This document shows, piece after piece, positions 1-5,859 of a stretch of 5,959 bases of DNA. Source of the stretch: Acidimicrobiia bacterium (lineage in GTDB: Bacteria > Actinomycetota > Acidimicrobiia > Spongiisociales > JAENVV01); assembly GCA_020352575.1 (NCBI GenBank), contig CP070681.1, positions 160,026 through 165,984 on the forward strand, written 5' to 3'. A program made the position numbers and the translations under genes. The notes below the pieces were generated by a model. The model saw only the letters and a program-made list of their open reading frames with translations. It did not search any database and had not been told where the DNA came from. Each line of letters starts with the position of its first letter. Positions within the stretch are counted from its first letter, which is position 1.

Positions 1-1
1 C

Positions 2-1417
2 ATCCGCCGCGTGGTCTACGGGCTCTTCGTCGGGCTGGCCCTCCTGCTGGTCGCCACGACGTACATCCAGGCGATTGCCTCCGGTCGATACCGCACCGAC
101 CCCGCCAACTCCCGGGTGCTGATCGCGGAGAACTCGAAGGAACGGGGCTCCATTGTCGACCGCAACGGCATCCTGCTGGCCACGAGCGAGGAATCGTCGG
201 CGACCCGCCGCACCTTCACCCGGAAGTACCCCCTCGGATCGCTCACGGCACATCCCATCGGCTACTCCACCGTGCTGTTCGGCGAGCGAGGCATCGAGGA
301 GGCGTACTCGTCTGAGCTGCGTTCCCGCCAGGACCTCTCGATCTCTGACATCCTCATCGCACTGTTCGGCGGCGACCTCCGACCAGAGAGCCTCCGGCTC
401 ACGCTCGACGCCCCCCTCCAGCAGGCCGCGGCCGATGCCCTCGGCGAACGTCCGGGCACCATCGTCGCACTCGACCCCGCGACCGGTGCCGTCCTGGCAT
501 GGGTGGTCCGACCGACGTACGACCCGGCCCGCATCACCGATCCCGCCTATGCCTCCGAGCTCGAGGGTGACCCGACCTCGCCGCTGCTCGACCGGGCCAG
601 GGAAGCGCTCTACCCACCCGCCTCCACCTTCAAACTGGTCGTCGCGGCCGAAGCGCTCGAGTCGGGACTCGTCGATGCGTCATCGCTCCTGCCCGACGTC
701 GCATCGATCCAGCTCCCGCAGACCGAGACCGTGCTGCGCAATGCCGGCGGCACGGTCTGCGCGAACGGTGGGGAGATATCCCTCGCCATCGCAATCGCAC
801 GCTCGTGCAACGTCCCCTTCGCCGCACTCGCCCTCCAACTCGAGGCGACTGCGGTGCAGGAACGCGCCGAGTTGTTCGGCTTCAACGCCGAACTGCCGTT
901 CGACCTCGACACCGTGGCATCGGTGGTCCCCGATCACACCGACGACCCGGCGGCCCGCGCCCAATCGGCGATCGGCGAGCGAAGTGTCCGGGCGACCCCC
1001 CTCCAAATGGCCCTCGTCGCAGCGACGATCGCCAACGGCGGCGAGGTGCTGAGTCCCTACCTCGTCGACGCCGTGTTCGATGCCGATGGGAAGGCCGTAG
1101 AGGTGACCGATCCCACGACCATCGGCAGGGCCATATCGACCTCGACCGCAGCGTTCCTCAGCGAGGCCATGGTCCTCGCCGTCGAGGAGGGAACGGCCAC
1201 TCGGGCAGGTGTGGGTGGCATTCGCATCGCCGGCAAGACGGGCACGAGTGAAGCCGGCTCGAACCCGCCGGTGTGGTTCGTCGGCTTCGCCCCGGCGGAC
1301 AATCCGACCATCGCCATCGCCATCCTCGTGGAGGGAGGGGGCGTCGACGGATCCGGCGGCTCGATTGCCGCTCCGATGGCCCGCCAGGTCTTCCGCCACT
1401 GGCTGCTCGACGAGTAG
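2..1417 (+). CDS. pbpA: Penicillin-binding protein PbpA (class B transpeptidase), 5' end cut by window
   Basis: Membrane-anchored class B penicillin-binding protein that cross-links peptidoglycan stem peptides (D,D-transpeptidase) outside the membrane. The frame is open to the left edge (Ile-Arg-Arg precede the GTG at 11), so the true start is probably a few codons upstream; GTG 11 is only the first possible start inside the window. Numbering from GTG 11: membrane anchor about residues 3-22, an N-terminal dimerisation/pedestal region with the family's RGSIVDRNG segment near 46-54, then the transpeptidase domain with all three active-site motifs: S205-T-F-K208 (nucleophile Ser205), S265-C-N267 and K409-T-G-T412. 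Cys250 and Cys266 are 16 residues apart, the same spacing as a cysteine pair near the active site of Mycobacterium PbpA. About 470 residues with no PASTA domain fits PbpA rather than FtsI. The downstream PASTA kinase supports this: PbpA is a PknB substrate in mycobacteria. Role in elongation or septation here is inferred. Confidence 0.92.
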   Translation: MRRVVYGLFVGLALLLVATTYIQAIASGRYRTDPANSRVLIAENSKERGSIVDRNGILLATSEESSATRRTFTRKYPLGSLTAHPIGYSTVLFGERGIEEAYSSELRSRQDLSISDILIALFGGDLRPESLRLTLDAPLQQAAADALGERPGTIVALDPATGAVLAWVVRPTYDPARITDPAYASELEGDPTSPLLDRAREALYPPASTFKLVVAAEALESGLVDASSLLPDVASIQLPQTETVLRNAGGTVCANGGEISLAIAIARSCNVPFAALALQLEATAVQERAELFGFNAELPFDLDTVASVVPDHTDDPAARAQSAIGERSVRATPLQMALVAATIANGGEVLSPYLVDAVFDADGKAVEVTDPTTIGRAISTSTAAFLSEAMVLAVEEGTATRAGVGGIRIAGKTGTSEAGSNPPVWFVGFAPADNPTIAIAILVEGGGVDGSGGSIAAPMARQVFRHWLLDE

Positions 1418-1445
1418 GACTCCATGGCGAAAACCACGCCGTCCC

Positions 1446-1451
1446 TACACT
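1446..1451 (+). promoter_or_regulatory. Possible -10 element (TACACT) for a near-leaderless pknB transcript
   Basis: TACACT fits the TAnnnT pattern of a housekeeping -10 box and ends 10 bases before the kinase ATG at 1462. A transcript from it would begin about 1458-1459, leaving at most a few bases of leader. No Shine-Dalgarno sequence is visible before that ATG, which fits leaderless translation, common in actinobacteria. No convincing -35 box is present (about CATGGC at the expected place). The call rests on pattern and position only. Confidence 0.3.
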
Positions 1452-1461
1452 GATCCGGCCA

Positions 1462-3438
1462 ATGGAATCCGGTCATCTGCTCGCAGAGCGGTACGAACTG
1501 ATCTCCCACATCGCCCGCGGCGGAATGGCCGATGTGTGGCAGGCCCAGGACCGTGCGCTCAATCGTCGCGTCGCCGTGAAAGTGCTGCATCCGCAGTACT
1601 CGAACGACGACTCCTTCGTGCGCCGTTTCCGTCGTGAGGCCCAGGCCGCCGCCAACCTCTCACACCCGAACATCGTCTCGATCTTCGACTGGGGGCAGGA
1701 GGGCGCCACCTACTTCATCGTGATGGAGCTGATCGAGGGTCGCTCCCTGCGGGACATCCTCCGCTCGGAGGGCCCGCTCCTGCCGCGCAGGGCCACGGAG
1801 ATCGCCTCCGAGGTCGCCGCAGCACTCGCCGTCGCCCATCAGGCCGGACTCGTCCACCGGGACGTGAAGCCCGGCAACATCCTCATCACGCGTGACGGCA
1901 CCGTGAAGGTCACCGACTTCGGGATCGCCCGGGCGTGGGACGACTCACAGGAACTCACCCGCACCGGCGCAGTCATCGGTACCGCAACGTACTTCTCACC
2001 GGAGCAGGCGCAGGGTGTCGGCGCCGACGCCCGCTCGGACCTCTACAGCCTCGGCATCGTCCTCTACGAGATGCTGGTCGGCGCACCTCCCTTCAAGGGC
2101 GACAGCCCCGTGGCCGTTGCGTACCAACACGTGTCGGCCATGCCGATGGCGCCCACCTCCGTCAACCCCGATGTGCCACCCGGCCTCGAGGCCATCGTGC
2201 TCCGCTCGCTCGAGAAGCAACCCGAGCATCGATACCAATCAGCAGCCGACCAGCGTGCCGACCTGCTCTCCTCACTCCGGGGTGATGCCCCCATCGTGCC
2301 CGCTGCGAAGCCCCCGGTCCCCCAAGAAGCACCGACCCGGGTGCTCACGGGCGTGGTGGCCGCGCCCCCGACGGCTGCGCCCACCCAGGCCTACCGGGAG
2401 GTCGAGGAGGACCCGCCGAACCAGATCCCATTCATCCTCACGGCCTTCGCCATGCTCGCTGCCCTCTCGTTCGGCGTGTGGCTCCTGTTCCAGGGCCTCG
2501 GCATCGGCGGCGGGTCGAACGACACCACTGCCATCGGCGAGACGGCGATCATCCCGATCGTGGCGAACATGAGCCAGCAGGAGGCCATCAACGCAGTGGC
2601 TGCGGCGGGCTTCGTGCCCCAACTGGAGAACCGCAACCACGCGACGATCGCCGCCGGGACGGTCATCGAGTCGCAGCCCGCAGGGGGGACCCAACTCGCA
2701 ACCGGTGAGCAGGTGAAGATCGTGGTCTCGGTTGGGACCGCAACCACACAGATCCCGTCGGTTGCCGGGCTCTCGGAGGCCGACGCCATCACGGCGCTCG
2801 AGGACGCCGACCTCCTCGTGGGGTCGGTGACGAGGGTCCCGTCGGCCGACGTCGAAGAAGGCATCGCCACGGGCACCAATCCCGCCTCGGGGGCCACGCA
2901 CCCCGTTGGCGGAACCGTGGAGCTGTTCGTCTCGTCGGGCCCGGGCACCTTCCTCCTCGAGGACTACAGCGGCCAGCTGTACGCCACCGTGCTGTTCCGG
3001 CTGGAGTCCGCCGGCCTCGATGTGGTCGAGGTCCGGGAGAACGCAGACCTGCTCGACGTGGACTTCGTGATCCGCACGGAGCCGGCGAGCGGCGAGGTGC
3101 AGGTCGGCTCCACCATCACCGTGTACGTGTCCGACGGGCCGGAACCACGCGAGGTCCCCGACCTCGTCGGTGCCACCGTCGAGGACGCCACCGCGCAACT
3201 CACGGAGCTCGGCCTCGTACTCGAGATCTCCCCGGCGACCATCACCGTGGAGGACCCACTCCTCGACGGGCTCATCGCCGACCAGTTCCCCCTCGCCCTC
3301 AGTGAGGCGCTCCCGGGTGACACCATCACCGTGATCCTCGGCGTGCTGGGCCCCGGCGTGACGACCACCACGACGACCACGGTCCCAACCGAGACGACGG
3401 TCACCGCTCCCCCGACCACCACGACCACCGTCCCGTGA
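1462..3438 (+). CDS. pknB: PASTA-domain transmembrane Ser/Thr protein kinase (PknB/StkP family)
   Basis: Receptor-like kinase: the cytoplasmic domain phosphorylates Ser/Thr on division and wall-synthesis proteins, and external PASTA repeats bind muropeptides or lipid II in studied relatives. Length is 658 residues. Kinase domain about 11-270: glycine loop A18-RGGMADV (first Gly replaced by Ala), ATP-binding Lys40, catalytic H132-R-D134 with Lys136 and Asn139, D152-F-G154, and an activation loop whose Thr166 and Thr168 match the autophosphorylated TxT pair of PknB before GTATYFSPE. A Pro/Ala-rich juxtamembrane linker runs about 270-320, and the single membrane span about 322-343. Four PASTA repeats follow at about 362-425, 430-493, 497-560 and 563-628, then a Thr/Pro-rich tail from 633. 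The frame is open upstream to 1273, but ATG 1462 is chosen because it directly precedes the conserved LLAERYELI start of the fold and lies past the pbpA stop. Four PASTA repeats and the position after pbpA identify PknB rather than PknA. Substrates are not visible. Confidence 0.95.
   Translation: MESGHLLAERYELISHIARGGMADVWQAQDRALNRRVAVKVLHPQYSNDDSFVRRFRREAQAAANLSHPNIVSIFDWGQEGATYFIVMELIEGRSLRDILRSEGPLLPRRATEIASEVAAALAVAHQAGLVHRDVKPGNILITRDGTVKVTDFGIARAWDDSQELTRTGAVIGTATYFSPEQAQGVGADARSDLYSLGIVLYEMLVGAPPFKGDSPVAVAYQHVSAMPMAPTSVNPDVPPGLEAIVLRSLEKQPEHRYQSAADQRADLLSSLRGDAPIVPAAKPPVPQEAPTRVLTGVVAAPPTAAPTQAYREVEEDPPNQIPFILTAFAMLAALSFGVWLLFQGLGIGGGSNDTTAIGETAIIPIVANMSQQEAINAVAAAGFVPQLENRNHATIAAGTVIESQPAGGTQLATGEQVKIVVSVGTATTQIPSVAGLSEADAITALEDADLLVGSVTRVPSADVEEGIATGTNPASGATHPVGGTVELFVSSGPGTFLLEDYSGQLYATVLFRLESAGLDVVEVRENADLLDVDFVIRTEPASGEVQVGSTITVYVSDGPEPREVPDLVGATVEDATAQLTELGLVLEISPATITVEDPLLDGLIADQFPLALSEALPGDTITVILGVLGPGVTTTTTTTVPTETTVTAPPTTTTTVP
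3361..3435 (+). repeat. Low-complexity ACC/ACG tract coding the Thr-rich kinase tail
   Basis: About 75 bases made mostly of ACC, ACG and ACT-type Thr codons broken by GTC/CCG/CCC, coding runs of Thr with Val-Pro punctuation at the extracellular C-terminus of the kinase. Mixed synonymous Thr codons suggest selection on the peptide rather than a recent exact repeat expansion. Such tails are frequent on surface proteins of Acidimicrobiia and could be wall-spanning or O-glycosylated; that role is inferred. The tract runs to the mutY start and leaves no room for a ribosome binding site there. Confidence 0.7.
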
Positions 3439-4250
3439 GCGACCGGGCAGCAGCGCTGCTCGACTGGTACGGACGGCACCGGCGGGACGCGCCGTGGCGC
3501 GACACCTCGGACCCCTGGCGGATCCTCGTCTCGGAGGTCATGTCCCAGCAGACCCAGGTGAGCAGGGTGATCCCCAAGTGGCGCGCCTTCCTCGAGCGCT
3601 TCCCGGCACCGGGTGACTGCGCCGCAGCACCTCGATCGGAAGTACTCGCGATGTGGTCGGGACTGGGATACAACAGCAGGGCCATCCGCCTGCAGGAGGC
3701 CGCGCAGCTCATCGACGAAGAGGGGTGGCCCACCTCCAGCAAGGCGCTGCAGGCCCTGCCCGGCGTCGGCCCCTACACCGCGGCGGCGGTTGCCTGTTTC
3801 GCATTCGGCGAGCAGGTGCCGGCCATCGACACGAACCTGCGGCGGGTGTTGAGCAGATGGGCGGGCCTCCCGCTCGATCGCGGAGCCCTCGAGGAGTATG
3901 CGTCCACTGCGTTGCCCGAAGGGTTCGCCGAGGACTGGAACCAGGCCGTCATGGACCTCGCCGCCTCCATCTGCAGTCCGCGGGAGCCGTCCTGCGCCAT
4001 CTGTCCGGTCGCCGAGTGGTGCGCCGATCCCACCGTCTACGAGCCACCACGACCACAGGGTCGGTTCGAGGGGTCGACTCGGGAGGCACGCGGCGCGGTG
4101 ATCCGGGTCCTCACGGCCGGGCCCGCAACGGCAGACGAGATCGCCGAACGGGAGGGCATCGAATCCGCCAGGATCGCCGCCGCACTGGAGGTGCTCGAAG
4201 CGGAACGCCTCGTGACACACGCCGCGGTCGGGTGGCGCATCCTCGACTGA
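3435..4250 (+). CDS. mutY: A/G-specific adenine glycosylase MutY, short actinobacterial type
   Basis: Removes adenine mispaired with 8-oxoguanine or G, starting base-excision repair that prevents G:C to T:A mutation. Length is 271 residues. The HhH-GPD fold carries the MutY signature: catalytic Glu34 in SEVMSQQTQ, the WSGLGYN segment near 73-79, the helix-hairpin-helix LPGVGPYT at 108-115, and catalytic Asp132 in AIDTNLRRV. The iron-sulfur loop is complete: Cys180-x6-Cys187-x2-Cys190-x5-Cys196. The Q-Q-T-Q after the Glu favours MutY over endonuclease III. After about residue 205 there is no NUDIX-like domain as in E. coli MutY (about 350 residues); instead about 60 residues resemble a winged helix (AIRVL, ADEIAEREG, ALEVLEAERLV), a layout I recall from mycobacterial MutY. 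GTG 3435 is the only workable start: it overlaps the pknB stop as GTGA, has no Shine-Dalgarno sequence, and matches where MutY proteins begin (LLDWYGRHRR, PWR). Expression is likely coupled to pknB. Confidence 0.93.
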   Translation: MSDRAAALLDWYGRHRRDAPWRDTSDPWRILVSEVMSQQTQVSRVIPKWRAFLERFPAPGDCAAAPRSEVLAMWSGLGYNSRAIRLQEAAQLIDEEGWPTSSKALQALPGVGPYTAAAVACFAFGEQVPAIDTNLRRVLSRWAGLPLDRGALEEYASTALPEGFAEDWNQAVMDLAASICSPREPSCAICPVAEWCADPTVYEPPRPQGRFEGSTREARGAVIRVLTAGPATADEIAEREGIESARIAAALEVLEAERLVTHAAVGWRILD

Positions 4251-4252
4251 CC

Positions 4253-4274
4253 GGTGGAGCCGGCTCGGGCCACC
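4253..4274 (+). other. GC-rich imperfect inverted repeat between mutY and yjjI
   Basis: GGTGG (4253-4257) pairs with CCACC (4270-4274), and two more C-G pairs can form inside after a two-base bulge; the centre also holds the perfect palindrome GAGCCGGCTC (4257-4266). It begins just after the mutY stop and could slow or end transcription of the pbpA-pknB-mutY run, or be an operator upstream of the possible yjjI promoter. There is no T-run after it, so it is not a standard intrinsic terminator. In such GC-rich sequence a short match may be chance. Confidence 0.2.
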
Positions 4275-4277
4275 ACG

Positions 4278-4283
4278 TAGACT
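4278..4283 (+). promoter_or_regulatory. Possible -10 element (TAGACT) for the yjjI-yjjW operon
   Basis: TAGACT lies 25 bases before the yjjI start, so a transcript would begin about 4290 with a leader near 19 bases, enough for the ribosome binding site at 4300-4303. It resembles the TACACT box before pknB. No good -35 box is seen 16-18 bases upstream. A separate promoter here makes sense because a glycyl radical enzyme would need different control (low oxygen) from wall and repair genes, but no FNR- or Rex-like operator could be recognised in the 58-base gap. Confidence 0.3.
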
Positions 4284-4299
4284 CGGAGCCACCCCAACC

Positions 4300-4303
4300 G
4301 AGG
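4300..4303 (+). promoter_or_regulatory. Ribosome binding site (GAGG) of yjjI
   Basis: GAGG ends 5 bases before the ATG at 4309, a normal Shine-Dalgarno spacing. It supports that ATG as the start and is the clearest ribosome binding site in the window; pknB and mutY show none. Confidence 0.6.
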
Positions 4304-4308
4304 CGCGC

Positions 4309-5859
4309 ATGGACCTGGACGAACTCAGGAGCGAGGTCCGCCGGGTGCTCACCGACCCGACGCTCAGCTTCCACCAGAGGCGGCATCACCTCGCCGTCCT
4401 CGCCGAGAACTCCCAGCCCTACGCCGACCTCCCCGAGGACGTCGCCGAGGCGCTCAACAAGCGCATCATCTGCGACCTCTACGAGGGCCACGCCCCCTAC
4501 CGGCCCCGCTACCTGCTTCCGGACTACCGGATCGCGTTCGCACAGGGATCGGAGTTCGTCGAGATGGGCGCTCCCACGACCCTCGAAGAGGCGCTCGACT
4601 TCCTCACCGTGCTCTACGGACACGTGCCGTCGATCACCGGGTACCCGGTGTACCTCGGCGACCTCGACCGGCTCCTCGAGCCCTTCGTGGGTGACCTGAC
4701 CGACGACGAGTTGGACCACCACCTCCGTCGGTTCCTCCTCCTCGCAGACCGCCTCCTCCCCGACGCCTTCGTCCACGCCAACCTCGGACCCGAGGACAGC
4801 CGCGTGGCTCGCTCGGTGCTCCGTGTCGATCGCAAACTCGAACAGGTCGTCCCGAACCTCACCCTGCGGGTCGATCCCGAGGTCACTCCCGACGACCTCA
4901 TCCTCGAAGGCGTGCGCACCGTCTTCGCCACCGCCAAACCACACTTCGTGAACCACCCGCTGATGGTGAGGGACCTCGGCGAGGACTACGGCGTGGTGAG
5001 TTGCTACAACTCGTTGCCCGTCGGGGGAGGCTCCCACACGCTCTCCCGGCTCGACCTCCGACAGGTCGCCCTCCTCCACGACGGATCCCTCGAGGACTTC
5101 TTCGCGACCACGCTTCCCCGAGCAGCCGAGTGGCTCGCTCGACTCATGGAAGCGAGGATCCGCTACCTCGTCGAGGAGGTGCAGTGGTTCGAGCACGATT
5201 TCCTCGCCACCGAGGGGATCGTCTCGCTCGACCGCATGACCGCGATGTTCGGCATCGTCGGCCTTGCCGAAGCCGTGAACGAACTCATGGCGCGGGACGG
5301 TCACGACGGGGCCTACGGCCACGATGATGCGGCGAACGCCCTCGCCCACCGGATCGTCCATGCGCTGCACGAGTTCGTCGAGGCCCGGCCCATGCCCTAC
5401 TGCGAGGGCACCGGTGGCAGGGCATTGCTCCACTCCCAGGCCGGGCTCGACACGGACACCTCGATGACCGTCGGTTCACGCCTCCCGATCGGAACCGAAC
5501 CGGGCCTCCTGGAGCACATCTGCGCCGTGGCCCCGAACCACGACTGCTTCGCCTCGGGCGTGAGCGACATCTTCCATGTCGAGGACACGGTCATGGAGAA
5601 CCCCGAGGCGATGGTCGACATCATCCGTGGAGCGTTCGCCGAGGGGATGCGGGACTTCACCTTCAACGTGGGCTCGAACGACTTCATCCGGATCACCGGG
5701 TACCTCGTACGCAAGTCGGATCTCGAAGGGTTCGCCGAACACGGCGCGCGCCACGGGAGCACGACGTTCGGATACGGCGCCGAGACGAACACCGGCGTCA
5801 CCGGCCGGTCGGTGAAGCGAGTGGTGAGCCGTGAGTTCGGTGCGCGGGCTCCTCAATAA
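4309..5859 (+). CDS. yjjI: YjjI-family glycyl radical enzyme (reaction unknown)
   Basis: Oxygen-sensitive glycyl radical enzyme: the activase makes a stable radical on a C-terminal glycine, which passes to a cysteine that attacks the substrate. The substrate of YjjI enzymes is not established to my knowledge. Length is 516 residues, the same as E. coli YjjI as I recall, much shorter than pyruvate formate-lyase. The radical glycine is Gly464 in R461-I-T-G-Y465, followed by LVRKSDLEG, which parallels the segment after the glycine in pyruvate formate-lyase. The best thiyl cysteine is Cys232 in [13 protein letters not shown], aligning by eye with the Cys-Cys loop of pyruvate formate-lyase, with only one Cys and no CxE. 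GLAEAVN (318-324) recalls the GLNEA motif of class III ribonucleotide reductase. Other cysteines: 55, 365, 405, 413. About 50 residues follow the radical glycine, ending in a basic [10 protein letters not shown] segment. No signal or membrane span, so cytoplasmic. ATG 4309 has a GAGG site. The YjjW activase overlapping its end makes the family call firm. Confidence 0.92.
   Translation: MDLDELRSEVRRVLTDPTLSFHQRRHHLAVLAENSQPYADLPEDVAEALNKRIICDLYEGHAPYRPRYLLPDYRIAFAQGSEFVEMGAPTTLEEALDFLTVLYGHVPSITGYPVYLGDLDRLLEPFVGDLTDDELDHHLRRFLLLADRLLPDAFVHANLGPEDSRVARSVLRVDRKLEQVVPNLTLRVDPEVTPDDLILEGVRTVFATAKPHFVNHPLMVRDLGEDYGVVSCYNSLPVGGGSHTLSRLDLRQVALLHDGSLEDFFATTLPRAAEWLARLMEARIRYLVEEVQWFEHDFLATEGIVSLDRMTAMFGIVGLAEAVNELMARDGHDGAYGHDDAANALAHRIVHALHEFVEARPMPYCEGTGGRALLHSQAGLDTDTSMTVGSRLPIGTEPGLLEHICAVAPNHDCFASGVSDIFHVEDTVMENPEAMVDIIRGAFAEGMRDFTFNVGSNDFIRITGYLVRKSDLEGFAEHGARHGSTTFGYGAETNTGVTGRSVKRVVSREFGARAPQ

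Noticed and set aside
1273..1461. N-terminal extension of the kinase frame back to 1273
   Set aside because: It would overlap the conserved C-terminus of pbpA by about 145 bases and codes an Arg-rich stretch with no family match; ATG 1462 fits the kinase fold.
3361..3435. Tandem repeat array or CRISPR-like element
   Set aside because: The periodicity is explained by Thr codons in the kinase frame; there are no uniform repeats with unique spacers.
4253..4274. Intrinsic terminator after mutY
   Set aside because: The hairpin is short and bulged and no T-run follows; kept only as a low-confidence inverted repeat.
2964..4352. Long open frame on the - strand (462 codons) across pknB and mutY
   Set aside because: It lies antisense to two well-supported genes, shows no recognisable domain, and is Arg/Ser/Gly-rich as expected for a mirror frame in GC-rich DNA.
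3653..4699. Open + frame of 348 codons bridging mutY and yjjI
   Set aside because: It is Arg/Thr/Pro-rich, out of frame with both real genes, and shows no domain.
5398..5412. Cys365 (YCEG) as the main catalytic cysteine of YjjI
   Set aside because: It is only about 99 residues before the radical glycine, much closer than in known glycyl radical enzymes, and Cys232 has the better loop context; still listed for checking.
4111..5433. Long open frame on the - strand (440 codons) across yjjI
   Set aside because: It is antisense to yjjI with no recognisable motif; its Glu/Val/Gly-rich composition mirrors the codon bias of the real gene.
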